Shown: positions 10,226 to 18,529 of the stretch, one piece after another
How the letters are laid out: each line of letters opens with the position of its first letter
Position numbering within the stretch: position 1 is the first letter of the stretch
Assembly: GCA_900893395.1 (NCBI GenBank)
Contig: CAAHFI010012486.1
Location: 1-26,505, forward strand
DNA length: 26,505 bases
From: Euglena gracilis
Taxonomy: Eukaryota > Euglenozoa > Euglenophyceae > Euglenales > Euglenaceae
Reading direction: 5' to 3'
The notes under the pieces: model-generated
Database searches by the model: none
Told to the model about the DNA's origin: nothing
The model's input: only the letters and a program-made list of their open reading frames with translations
Translations under genes and position numbers: made by a program

Positions 10226-10500
10226 GTAGCAATGGCCAAAAGTTTTCAAAAGGCCTGAAATTTCAGTAAAGTGAAATTTGCACGGTTTATTGCATTTTTC
10301 CATATTTTCATGAAATCTCAGAAAACTGAAATCTCAACAGTTTCAAAGCATTCGCGGCGATCGCGGACCGTAAGGACTTCCTTCTGAGTGTCTATTTTTT
10401 TTCGTCTGCATATCATGTCGGACAAGTGAAAGCCCCTGGTGGGGTATATTTTGAAGCTCCAGGCTTTCGACCTCCTGAAGTTCATTGTTTCATCCTCTCT
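10226..10500. other. No gene seen; boundary to GC-rich DNA
   Basis: It contains repeated TGAAATTTCAG/TGAAATCTCAG phrases (10257-10335) that form weak foldbacks. Composition changes to GC-rich near 10480-10500, which is my estimate for the left edge of LINE A. Confidence 0.4.
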
Positions 10501-10580
10501 GTTCACTCTACTGGCTCAGTTGCAGCAACACCTTCACCGACCCGGGGGATTTCAACAACCCCCAGTTCTCAACGACATCT

Positions 10581-10760
10581 GTGAAGCCCTGGGAGACCAG
10601 CCCCAGGAGAGAGCAGCAACAGCAGCAGCACATCGACATCCACATCGGTGGCCCAAGCCCTGGGAGAGCCAGCCCCAGGAGAAGCAGCAACAGCAGCAGC
10701 ACATCGACATCTGAACAAGATTGGTGGCCCAAGCCCTGGGAGAGCCAGCCCCAGGAGAAT
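10581..10760 (+). repeat. ~80 bp CAG-rich minisatellite
   Basis: Three copies of gccctgggaga.ccagccccaggaga followed, in the first two, by a cagcaacagcagcagcacatcgac block. In LINE A's leader. Variable CAG blocks suggest slippage. Confidence 0.9.
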
Positions 10761-10784
10761 CAAGATTCGTGGACCCAATTTGCA

Positions 10785-11060
10785 GACATTTTGCTCCCAA
10801 ATCTTGGGTCTGGCTTTGTGCTTTCCCAAAATGCCGCAGAAGGTTTTCCCAAAAGCTCGACCCCAGGAGAAAACCACAGCAGTGGACCCTACAGATTACA
10901 GCAAAAACATTAAAAAGTTTGGTGAGACATTCTGCCCAAAAACCCTGTGCTTGGCCTTTTGCTTTCCCCCAAAGCTGCAGAGGGTGCCACTCCCAATGAG
11001 ACACCGGGGGAAACTCCAAACACAGGACCCTGGAGTTTGCAACGAAGTCATTGGGAGCAA
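10785..11060 (+). repeat. Diverged ~140 bp direct duplication
   Basis: Two related blocks begin agacattttgctcccaa (about 10785) and agacattctgcccaa (about 10925). They share ctttgctttccc-like and ccaggag/ggaccct phrases in the same order. Divergence is high, so the duplication is old. Confidence 0.6.
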
Positions 11061-12011
11061 CAGTGGTGGACCCAACTGCCCACAGATTGCACATTCCTGC
11101 CAACCCCTCTGCCACAAACGCTTGCCGCATGGGAGCGCAACGGGAGGAGGTCGAAAACGGCAGGGACGAACAACCCAGTTCCGTGGCGGACGGCAAGGAC
11201 TCCTCCCAAACGGCTTCACCATGAGGACTCGGCACAGACCACTGCGCTGCCCCACATGGGTGTTATCGAGGGCCTCGGAGCCGAAAAAGCGGACCCGGGC
11301 CCCCGAAATGTGGCGGGAGGCTGGAAACGGCCCGGCCGAATCCTCAGGCCCCATGGCACAGAGGAACCACTGCCCCCCAGCAGCGACCATCTTAGTTTCA
11401 TCACAATGCCGAAGCGGGGGCGCTTGCTCAGTTTCCCACAAGGGGGGTTTTCGAGGTCGGCGGACCCGACAAGGCGGTCCTCGTCTTGCCAAAATGCGGC
11501 GGGAGGCCGGAAACGGCCAGGCCGAATCTTCAGGTCCCTTGGCACACGGGAACCACTGCCACCGGGCAACGGCCATCATAGTTTCTTCATGATGACAGCC
11601 AGGCGGAGCCTGCTCGGATTGCCGCAAGGGGGGTTTTCGAGGTCGGCGAACCCAAAAAAGCGGTCCTCGTCCCGCCGAAATGTGGCGGGACGCCGGAAAC
11701 GGTCTGGTTGGGTCCTCCGGTCCCGTGACACACGGGAACCACTGCACCTTGGCAGCGGCCATCACAGTTTCTTCGGAATGACGACCCGGCGGAGCCTTCT
11801 CAGACGCACAAAAGGGGGGTTTTCGAGGTCCGCGAACCCGAAAAAACGGTCCTCGTCCTGCCGAAATACGGCGGGAGGCCGGGTACGGCCATGCCAAATT
11901 TTCCCGTTTCGTGGAGTACGGGAACCACTGCCGCCCGGCGCCGGCCATTACAATTTCTTTGCAAAAACGACCTGGCAGAGCCAATTGAGAGGCCCCTCAG
12001 GGGGTTTTTGA
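10947..12011 (+). CDS. LINE A ORF1: basic protein of 62-residue repeats
   Basis: The frame holds four repeats of about 62 residues around GGFSRSANPKKRSSS, then AGGRKRPGR, TREPLPPG, GHHSFF and RRSLL. It is rich in Arg, Ser and Lys, as expected of an RNA-binding ORF1 product, but matches no family I know. The frame ends at 12011. Directly afterwards the overlapping frame from 11891 reads RGFLRSPSPNICSHRCGG, which looks like the start of a fifth repeat, and continues to the 2A peptide. This favours the plus strand as coding and places the repeat protein upstream of the 2A. The 362-codon minus-strand frame over the same array (10896-11984) is probably a shadow. The true start is unknown, and an overlapping frame from 10648 is also open. 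Confidence 0.5.
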   Translation: MLGLLLSPKAAEGATPNETPGETPNTGPWSLQRSHWEQQWWTQLPTDCTFLPTPLPQTLAAWERNGRRSKTAGTNNPVPWRTARTPPKRLHHEDSAQTTALPHMGVIEGLGAEKADPGPRNVAGGWKRPGRILRPHGTEEPLPPSSDHLSFITMPKRGRLLSFPQGGFSRSADPTRRSSSCQNAAGGRKRPGRIFRSLGTREPLPPGNGHHSFFMMTARRSLLGLPQGGFSRSANPKKRSSSRRNVAGRRKRSGWVLRSRDTREPLHLGSGHHSFFGMTTRRSLLRRTKGGFSRSANPKKRSSSCRNTAGGRVRPCQIFPFRGVREPLPPGAGHYNFFAKTTWQSQLRGPSGGF

Positions 12012-12020
12012 GGTCGCCGA
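11250..12020 (+). repeat. 186-bp repeat array, about four units
   Basis: The landmark ggggg(g)tttt(c/t)gaggtc recurs at 11442, 11628, 11814 and 12000, an exact 186-bp spacing, with a more diverged first unit from about 11250. Because 186 is 62 codons, the array is open as a 62-residue protein repeat on the plus strand and also stays open on the minus strand. Units differ at many positions, so the array is much older than the one at 1-6952. Confidence 0.93.
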
Positions 12021-12415
12021 GTCCGAACATATGCTCACACCGCTGCGGTGGAGCCTGCAGGGCCGGCATTTGTCAAGACGTTCATGCGGTCACCCTATGG
12101 CAGATCTGCTCTCTACTTCAGCCCCCGTCTCACTCCGGGCGCCCCACCATCAAAATACGGCCGTCCGGGTCACTCTGCCAAACCTCCCTACCGGAGCGAT
12201 GTTCCTCCTGCACAGAGCTGGCTTGCAGGGGCAGCTTGCTGACCTGCGGCGAGATTCACGTGCTACGGGGGCCGGCGTGGACGTCTGAGCGCTCCTACGC
12301 ACATGCTCCAAAGGCACCAGGCAAACCAAACAAAACCGGACGTGGCAGTCTCTTGTCCTGCGGGGATATCGAGAGTAACCCCGGTCCCCCTTCAGGAAAA
12401 CAGGCACCGGCGGGG
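11891..12415 (+). CDS. LINE A: end of ORF1 product carrying the 2A peptide
   Basis: This frame continues the repeat protein, passes a Cys-rich stretch (ICSHRCGGACRAGIC, then CSSCTELAC), then a degenerate 2A-like sequence and a canonical 2A at 12341-12388. Past the 2A the frame stays open to 13102, but the similarity to LINE B and to the RT region switches to the next frame within about 25 bp. In 2A-bearing LINEs the skipping peptide separates the ORF1-type product from the ORF2 polyprotein in one translation, and the order here fits that. Confidence 0.6.
12227..12274 (+). other. Degenerate 2A-like duplicate
   Basis: RGSLLTCGEIHVLRGP matches the downstream canonical RGSLLSCGDIESNPGP at 10 of 16 positions, in the same frame and 114 bp earlier. 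It lacks the NPGP core needed for skipping, so it should be inactive. It may be a decayed duplicate, though chance is not excluded. Confidence 0.5.
12341..12388 (+). other. 2A ribosome-skipping peptide, LINE A
   Basis: The encoded RGSLLSCGDIESNPGP contains the full D-[VI]-E-x-N-P-G-P core with the usual Leu-rich helix and CG before it. 2A peptides make the ribosome omit the Gly-Pro bond so that two proteins emerge from one frame. Known 2A-bearing LINEs include trypanosome L1Tc/ingi and animal CR1/L2/Rex-like elements. Confidence 0.93.
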
Positions 12416-15398
12416 GGCGAAAGCGCCCAGCTGCACCCCCGACGACGCGGGCCGACACATCCACTGATAGCGCCATTGACCTCGCCCACCCCACCGACGA
12501 CACCCCGGCTGCCATGGTCGTTGACCCAAATGGCAACAACAGCGACTTGCGACACGCCGCTCTTCCGCGCATCATCGTCCCCGCAGCTCCAACTGGCATG
12601 CAGGATATCCTTCTCTGCCGGGCAAAGACGGTCCTCCACGTGCCCGCTGGAAACCAACGCGACGTGTCTGAAACCCTGTGCGACACCATCCTTGAGTACG
12701 TCGCCAGACCGACAACAGACACCCTCTTCGCGGTGCTGGCATTCCCCAAGCTGGTCCTCCGCACGGTGCCTAGCGCGGGGAGAGAGGCGCAGGAAGACAT
12801 CTCCTCCGCCATCACGCGGCGGGTCAAGTTGTTCAGGCAGGGCAATTACAACGCTCTTTGGAATGAACTGCGCAACGCCACCAAATTGCCCCCTGTGGCC
12901 GTGGAGACCCGGGCAGCGAAGAAGGCCCGCACCGTACCAGCTGCCATCCCCGAAGCCACGCTTCGGCGAGCACGCACCTTGGTCGGGGAGGGGGCACCGG
13001 CTAAGGCCCTTCAAGTGCTCCTGTCCGAAGGAACCCATCGTGCCAGCGACCCAGCGGTGTGGGCCCAGCTGCAAGCTTTACATCCCGAAGGCAAGCCGGT
13101 GAACCTGGACACCGTCCCACGGCGGGTACCCCCTTTCCCTGATGGCCAACAAGTGAGGTGGGAGGAGCTCCTCCGGGAAGCCATTCTCCGCTTCCCCAGA
13201 ACTTCGTCCCCCGGGCCGTCGGGACTACGCCCTTGCCATCTCCAAGATGCGGTTCGTCGGCCAGGTCAAGGAGCCCGCCTGCTCACCGCGCTGGGTAAAC
13301 TCACGGCGTCGTGGGTGGACGGCCAGCTCCCCACCGACCACGCGCCGTGGTGGTGTGCCGCCAACCTGACTCCGCTGAGGAAGAAGGATGATGGCGTACG
13401 ACCTATTGCGGTCGGTGACACCATTCGCCGCTTGGTGGGCAAGGCTTTGCTCCATACCGGTACCGCCAAGGATCAAGTGAGCAAGCTGAGTCCCCTGCAA
13501 GTGGGGTGGGAGTATCCAACGCAGCCGAAGCCGTCTCCCTCGCAACTCAGAGCCTCATCAGAAAGCTGAGCCCTCAAGGGAATTGGGCGGTCTTGCAGGT
13601 GGACTTCAAGAACGCCTTCAACACCCTCGACAGAGGAGTGCTACTCCGTGAGGCCGAAACCCGCGCACCCGCGCTCTTTAACTACCTGCGGTTCGCGTAC
13701 GGACAGCCGGCCCCCCTTTTCAGTGACGGCCGCACGTTGCCATCCACCAGAGGCACACATCAAGGGTGCCCCCTGGGGCCGATCGGCTTCGCTGTTGGCC
13801 TGCAGTCCGTTGCGGAAGCCATCAGTACCCAGGCGGAGCTGCTGTGGTCCTGTTGGTACTTGGACGACGGCATCCTGGTCGGAGAGCCCACGGTCCTTCA
13901 GAAGTGCCTTGACTACCTCCGCAACGAGAGCAGTCGGACTGGGATACAACTGAATCTGGCAAAATGCGTCCTGTGGGGACCAGCAGCAGCCGGCCTCCCT
14001 GACCGGGAACACCTGAAAACTGTGCCCTGGACCGAGGGGTCTGGAATCACGGTCCTGGGCTGCCCAGTCGACTTCCCCACCACTTCAGACCACACCGTCG
14101 CCACCTGGGCGGAGGCAACTGAAAAGATCGAACAAGCTGCTGACCTCGTCACCTCCGTCACCGATCCCCAGCTGGCTCACCATCTCCTCCGGTACTGCCT
14201 AGACGGTTGCCGCGTAAACCACCTCCTGCGAGCGTCGGATTCGTATCAAGCGCAAAACGAAGTTTCACGTTGTGGGGAGACCATCTTCAACGCGTTTGAA
14301 GACATACTGGGGCAGGCCCTAAACGCAGACCAGCGGCTACAAGCAGCGCTACCGCTTTCAGTGGGCGGCTGCGGCTTACGCATTCCGGCATCCCACCAGA
14401 GCGCCGCCCGCACCGCAGCTCTATGCCAGTTCTACACGCATGGCCACAAGAAGGTGGCATGCCCAGACTACGCCGCCACCCCAGACGACCGTACCTGCCA
14501 GCAGGCCGCCCACGACCTATGTTCCACCCTTGGAAACCGTCACCCAGAAAGCAGTCGCCTAGCAAACCCCACCGCCTTCGCCTGCGCCTCAGGAAACGAC
14601 ACTTCCCAACGCTGGTGGCAAAAGGAGTCTGCCAAGGCCATCGTGGACGCTTTGGTGGACAGGTCAGCACCTCGCGACCAAGCGCGGCTCCTGGAGCAGG
14701 TCAACGGCGTGGGGCATGGGTGGATGGCAGTACCTCCCCACGAAGCGATACACACCGTCATCGACCCGGCGGACTACCGGCTGGGACTGAAATGGTGGCT
14801 GGGTTTGCCACTAGCGGTCACACCGACTATCTGTGCTGGCTGTCAGGCCCCGGTGGATGTTCATGGAGACCACGATCTGTGCTGCATCCGTAACAACTTC
14901 GCGAACCGTCACAACGCCGTTCAAGACGCCCTCTTCAACATCTTGTCAACGAACGGTCAAAGCGTGCAACGCGAGGTCCCGGTGCCTAACCAACCCGACA
15001 GCTCGCTCAGGCCGGCTGACTTGCTTTTGGCTACCTGGCAGGACGGTAAGCCCACGGCAGTCGACATCACAGTCGCTCATGGCTGGCAGGCCGCCGAAAG
15101 GCTGGCAACGCGGGAGCGCTGGAGGACCTTCCTGAAAAGGAAGGAGGCTGCCAAGCACACCAAGTATGACACTCCCTGCCGAAACGGAGGATGGTCTTTC
15201 GCCACCTTGGCAATGGGCACGTGGGGCGGCCTTGGACCAGAAAGCGCGAAGCTGCTGACCAGAATAATCAAACGCACAACCTCGTGGGACCATGGAGATG
15301 TCCGTTCTACGCGGCAGGCTGAAAGCTACCAGCTTCTGGCGCTTGCCCTCTTCCGGCAGATTGTGCAAATGCTGCGCCCAAAGCACCTCCTACGCTAA
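12416..15398 (+). pseudogene. LINE A ORF2: reverse transcriptase and restriction-like endonuclease
   Basis: The first frame, to about 13505, carries AIDLAHP, AAMVVDPNGNNSDLR, the RT entry motif SSPGPSGLRPCHL (13205-13243) and KKDDGVRPIAVGDTIRRLVGK (13381-13443). The frame then moves by one base in a G-rich run (ggggtggg) and continues 13506-15398 (630 codons). RT motif A is QVDFKNAFNTLD (Asp at 13602), B is GTHQGCPLGPIGFAVGL, C is YLDD (13857-13868) and D is GIQLNLAKC. The C-terminus has CAGC (14832-14843) with HGDHDLCC and NRHN, then RPADLL (15009) and VDITV (15060), followed by KRKEAAKHTKY. The motif order fits RLE-type LINEs, in which the endonuclease nicks the target for primed reverse transcription. 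All catalytic residues I expect are present, so decay is slight or only apparent. Confidence 0.92.
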
Positions 15399-15700
15399 AA
15401 CCACTCAGCCGCGTCGATCAATCACCAGATGGGTCACGATGCACGACAGCTCGTCAAGAGCATCAGGGCTGCGGCAGCAAAGGCCGCACCCGAGCATGCA
15501 CCATGGCCGCTCCTCCCCGCCCCGCTGCCAAAGACTGCACCCCGCGCGCACCCCAACGACGCCACCTGATCCTCGACTCTCTCTTCGATCATCGACATGG
15601 TCTCCCAGCCACCCCATTTCCCACGGGCTACTAAAGCCCCGGTGTCTCCTGATTAACCTCTGACTATCCATGGGGGTTTCCCCATCTGTACATAGCTTCC
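15399..15700 (+). other. LINE A 3' flank, probable 3' untranslated region
   Basis: C-rich DNA after the ORF2 stop. It includes ccatgggggtttccccat (15669-15686), a small foldback. No poly-A or microsatellite tail marks the element's end. Confidence 0.35.
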
Positions 15701-16617
15701 CTCTCCCCGAACACTCAAATCCAGTAGGCTGTGCCACTGGTCGGTGGACTCGGTTCGCCCCACCACCGTATATTCCCGTTTTCGCTGTTTCCACAGTGGT
15801 GCGACCGTCACAGAACCCACTCTGCAGATATCCTACAGAGCTGGGACATGCCTGGTACACAGTATTGCCTTGTTGTTCGGAACCGCGAAATCCGTGTCAC
15901 ACACCTCCCACCTCCATCTGGAATGATATGGACTGGTATACACCCATCCAACCCATCAACCCTTGGGAAAAAATTGACTTCGGTGCTGGACCAAGTGGGC
16001 CTGGTGGCCCAGAATATGATGGTATTGGCGAGCAAGGTGAAGCCCTGGCCGACAAGGTGGAGGAAGGTCGACCGGAAAAAGAAAACGACAAGCAGAAGAA
16101 GACTATGAAGACTACCTCAGACAAAAGCACCAGCACAAGTACATCCCCCGCCACCTCCGCCACCAGCAACAGCAGCAGCCTGAGCAGCCCTTACCTCTCC
16201 CCTGTCCCCCACACACACACCCACACCACCACTCACACACCACACTTTAATCCCAGGGGATGCCTGGAAGGACTGCCCAGCAACAACAGCAGCAGCAACA
16301 GCTGCAGCCCCAAATGGGCCACAAATGGGCAGCCAAATGGGGACCCAGATGGGCATGAACATCCCCACTATGAGTGCCAGTGCAACAGCCAACAACCACC
16401 AAGGGCTGCAGCTACCGCCTGCTGCGTGCAAATCATGTTGCTGCTGATTGGAAATGTTACACAATCAAAATGGCAGCAACATGCCAATGCTGTCTCACAA
16501 TTAATGGCCCCCCAGCTGGAACATTTGGACCCTTCCCCCACAAGTGCTCCCCCTTGTGCCCTGCCCTGTGCCCTGCCCAAGCCAAAGGGGGGAAGGGGGG
16601 GGACAGGAAGTATTTGA
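15670..16617 (+). CDS. LINE B ORF1-like N-terminal frame, low complexity
   Basis: A 315-codon open frame. The middle reads GEALADKVEEGRPEKENDKQ, a charged helical piece, followed by Ser/Thr runs, a His/Thr stretch from a CA microsatellite (16208-16247) and Asn/Ser runs from CAG/CAA repeats (16150-16180, 16278-16306). The neighbouring frame just upstream (LTSVLDQVGLVAQNMMVLAS, about 15980-16035) looks like the first half of the same coiled coil, so a one-base slip is likely there. Coiled coils are typical of LINE ORF1 proteins. The first ~90 residues and the exact start are doubtful. Confidence 0.4.
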   Translation: MGVSPSVHSFPLPEHSNPVGCATGRWTRFAPPPYIPVFAVSTVVRPSQNPLCRYPTELGHAWYTVLPCCSEPRNPCHTPPTSIWNDMDWYTPIQPINPWEKIDFGAGPSGPGGPEYDGIGEQGEALADKVEEGRPEKENDKQKKTMKTTSDKSTSTSTSPATSATSNSSSLSSPYLSPVPHTHTHTTTHTPHFNPRGCLEGLPSNNSSSNSCSPKWATNGQPNGDPDGHEHPHYECQCNSQQPPRAAATACCVQIMLLLIGNVTQSKWQQHANAVSQLMAPQLEHLDPSPTSAPPCALPCALPKPKGGRGGTGSI

Positions 16618-16790
16618 GGTCCCAAAAAAGACAAGACCCCCCAAATGCAAAAAAAAATGCACCACAACACCCCAAATCCAGAGGATCTGGAAAAATTAAG
16701 GACCAGGTCCACACTGGAAAAACAGCAAGTGGCAGAGATAGTGGAGGAAAGAAAAACAGCACTGAAGGCTGCACAAGCCAGGGCTGGTAA
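16374..16790 (+). CDS. LINE B frame with a C2HC-type finger candidate
   Basis: The frame contains CQCC, 15 residues, then HKC (about 16482-16550), the same C-x2-C-x14/15-H-x-C spacing as the clearer finger at 17390. A Cys/Pro stretch (CSPLCPALCP) and a Lys/Gly-rich basic tail follow. It overlaps the preceding frame, so only one of the two is real over 16374-16617. Finger plus basic tail would suit a nucleic-acid-binding ORF1 protein. Confidence 0.4.
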   Translation: MPVQQPTTTKGCSYRLLRANHVAADWKCYTIKMAATCQCCLTINGPPAGTFGPFPHKCSPLCPALCPAQAKGGKGGDRKYLRSQKRQDPPNAKKNAPQHPKSRGSGKIKDQVHTGKTASGRDSGGKKNSTEGCTSQGW

Positions 16791-16986
16791 AACCCAAACC
16801 CCAGCAAAGCTGCCCACAAACTCGGTGACAGCCGCAGACGACTGGTCTGTGCTGTCCTCGACGGACGCCTCCATTTGGGGGGAATGGACCGGCCAAAGAA
16901 AAATACAAAAAAGCCCTCGTGGATCAGTGGCTGGAAAACATCCATATCACTGCGGCCCCTCACCCCCCCGGACGCACCTGGTCTGA
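16645..16986 (+). CDS. LINE B frame with charged helical segment
   Basis: The frame reads NPEDLEKLRTRSTLEKQQVA, then EIVEERKTALKAAQARAG, a helical and probably coiled-coil stretch, then Thr/Ser-rich sequence and TAADDWSVLSSTDASIWGEW. Heptad-like spacing and acidic/basic alternation suggest a real protein. No family is recognised. It overlaps the start of the next frame (16919), which carries the first LINE B 2A. Confidence 0.42.
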   Translation: MQKKMHHNTPNPEDLEKLRTRSTLEKQQVAEIVEERKTALKAAQARAGKTQTPAKLPTNSVTAADDWSVLSSTDASIWGEWTGQRKIQKSPRGSVAGKHPYHCGPSPPRTHLV

Positions 16987-17461
16987 CCTAGCGGACGATG
17001 AGGTCCAGCTCCTCCTGTACGTACCTTGTGCTCTACCCAGGGAGGGGGGAAGTCTGGTGGCTGCTCCTCGCCAAATCATGGGGGACTGGGCGCACCCTGG
17101 GCACCCACAAGGCCGGCGGACCCCTCTGGCCCACAGGCCTGTGGCTTTACCCCACAAGGCAAAAATGCATAGGGACATCCTTCGCTGTGGGGATATCGAA
17201 GAAAACCCGGGCCCTTCTTCCAGGGGGCCAGCAGGCCAACCAGCCCCCCTGACACCGGACGACGTATGGGATGAACTGCACTGGAAGTGGCCAGCGCTGG
17301 AGGTGGCAACGTCTGCGCACCCGGCCACAGCTGGCGCATCCTCTGCGGTCCCTGCCCAGGTGTGGCCCAGGGACCGAATATGTGAAATGCCGCCTGTGCT
17401 TTCAGCACATCAACCTGTCGTCCCTCTGGGACGTGCAGTCTCATCACTGCCAGGCAGGTAG
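16919..17461 (+). CDS. LINE B frame with first 2A peptide
   Basis: An open frame of 180 codons. WSDLADDEVQLLLYVPCALP, a Pro/His-rich stretch and MHRDILRCGDIEENPGP lead to a 2A at 17174-17215. After it come SSRGPAGQPAPLTPDDVWDE and ALEVATSAHPATAG. From about 17330 the plausible protein seems to move to the neighbouring frame, where paired Cys/His fingers appear. Confidence 0.55.
   Translation: MDQWLENIHITAAPHPPGRTWSDLADDEVQLLLYVPCALPREGGSLVAAPRQIMGDWAHPGHPQGRRTPLAHRPVALPHKAKMHRDILRCGDIEENPGPSSRGPAGQPAPLTPDDVWDELHWKWPALEVATSAHPATAGASSAVPAQVWPRDRICEMPPVLSAHQPVVPLGRAVSSLPGR
17174..17215 (+). other. 2A peptide, LINE B first
   Basis: DILRCGDIEENPGP has the complete D-I-E-x-N-P-G-P core. It should separate the protein encoded upstream from the finger-bearing segment downstream. 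Confidence 0.93.
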
Positions 17462-17603
17462 ACCGTTCGGCAACATCTTTTCGCTCACCACAGTCCGGGA
17501 AGATCATTGGCGCTGGGATCTACAACACCTGGAATCCCTTCCAAATGGGGAGTGGTGGCTAGTCCGCTGCAAGGTCTGTGCGTGGTCGACTGAAATCCCT
17601 TAG
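17271..17603 (+). CDS. LINE B paired zinc-finger segment
   Basis: The frame contains YVKCRLCFQHINLSSLWDVQ, closely followed by SHHC, a C-x2-C-x14-H-x-C finger (about 17379-17450). About 60 residues later comes WWLVRCKVCAWST, the start of a second finger, whose His and Cys (SLSRHPYC) lie in the adjacent frame. The two share a [YW][LV].[RK]C[RK][LV]C signature, so they are probably an internal duplication. Fingers of this sort bind nucleic acid in LINE ORF1 or ORF2 N-terminal regions. The frame change inside the second finger indicates decay or a sequence error. Confidence 0.6.
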   Translation: MNCTGSGQRWRWQRLRTRPQLAHPLRSLPRCGPGTEYVKCRLCFQHINLSSLWDVQSHHCQAGRPFGNIFSLTTVREDHWRWDLQHLESLPNGEWWLVRCKVCAWSTEIP

Positions 17604-17800
17604 TCGGCACCCCTACTGTTCCACATGCAAATCTGTTACACCACCGTCTCTCTCTCTGACTTGGACAGCGACGTGGAAGGGGACGATGAACACGACGAAG
17701 ATGATAAGCATGCTGACAACTCACACGGACACAGGAAGGTCAACGTCCCGAATCCAGTAGCCCAGCACCTTCTTCGCCTCATTCATCCACCGGCAGAGGC

Positions 17801-17845
17801 GATGACATCCTCACCGCCGGAGACGTCGAAAGCAATCCGGGCCCA
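17801..17845 (+). other. 2A peptide, LINE B second
   Basis: DDILTAGDVESNPGP is canonical, with the AGD variant typical of picornavirus and many retroelement 2As. The frame is open upstream through a Ser/Pro-rich acidic linker and downstream for about 80 residues. Confidence 0.93.
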
Positions 17846-18380
17846 AGAAGCGCCAGTGGGGGACCTCTCACGCCGAGGGCCACGCGAGGATTTTATGCTG
17901 GACCCCCCGTGGTTCCAGGTGGTAGTCCGGGCCCTTTCGCCCACAACCCGCCCACCATCGACGCCTTCGCCGACCAGAACAACACGCAGCTAGCCCACTT
18001 CTGGTCACACAGGGAGGACACCTTCCTCCAGAACTGGAACCTGCCGAACCCTTATGGTGCAACCCGCCTTTTTCCTTTCTCCTCGTGTTCTTGAGCACGT
18101 ACTCCGCCATGGGGGCAACCTCATCCTCCTCGCACCGGACTGGTCCATCGTGCTGGCTGCCCTACGGAGCATCTCCTCGGGCAGCATGACCCTGCCACGG
18201 TACCCTATCTACCGTGCCAGGAGGACGGCACTGCTCCCGGCCCCGGTCTGGGCAACTGTGGCCCTGCGGATACACCTCACAGGCCACCATCCACCAGCAG
18301 TGCCCGGGGCCAGTGAGACCCGTCCCCCACGCAAGCAACTCGCAACGTCCGCCACGCGTCTCGTACACACCATATAGCTC
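17846..18380 (+). pseudogene. LINE B Dam-methylase-like domain, broken
   Basis: Shortly after the second 2A the sequence encodes PTIDAFADQNNTQLAHFW, an Asp-Thr...NW spacer, then LWCNPPF, PRVLEHVLRHGGNLILLAPDW and a LP.YP.Y ending. This order (DxFA...N...F.S...D......WCNPPF...VL.......L..PDW) is that of Dam-type N6-adenine methylase folds carried by phages and of the methylase-like domain described in DIRS-type retroelements. NPPF would be the catalytic motif. The domain is broken in this copy. Its presence between two 2A peptides suggests a separately released protein. A fragment of another retroelement inserted here is the main alternative. Confidence 0.55.
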
Positions 18381-18529
18381 GTGCACCTCCTCTCCCTGGG
18401 GCAGCACCGCCTCATCAGAAAGCGAACCACCTTACATGGCGGCGAAACATTACACCTGGGGGACTATGCGGGCCGGACTTTCTTAATCCACTACGACGCC
18501 CTCTGGGACATCCGGGGCACTCCCCCCAC

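Larger units (their letters stand above)
10500..15700 (+). mobile_element. LINE A: non-LTR retrotransposon with 2A peptide and restriction-like endonuclease
   Basis: The element has tandem repeats at its 5' end, a basic repeat protein (ORF1), a 2A peptide, then ORF2 with reverse transcriptase and a C-terminal Cys/His knuckle plus PD-(D/E)xK-type endonuclease. The endonuclease downstream of the RT, and the lack of an N-terminal AP endonuclease, place it with the older RLE-bearing LINEs (the broad R2/CRE/NeSL-like grouping). I cannot name the clade. Both ends are approximate: no poly-A tail or target duplication is clear. Frame changes near 12.0, 12.4 and 13.5 kb make this copy non-functional as written, though each lies by a homopolymer and could be a sequencing error. 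Confidence 0.88.

Noticed and set aside
10896-11984. 362-codon minus-strand repeat frame over the 186-bp array
   Set aside because: Any array with a period divisible by three can be open on both strands. The plus-strand version leads on towards the 2A and RT, so the minus one is treated as a shadow.
15399-15700. Poly-A tail for LINE A
   Set aside because: No A-rich or microsatellite tail is present in the 300 bp after ORF2, so the 3' end remains approximate.
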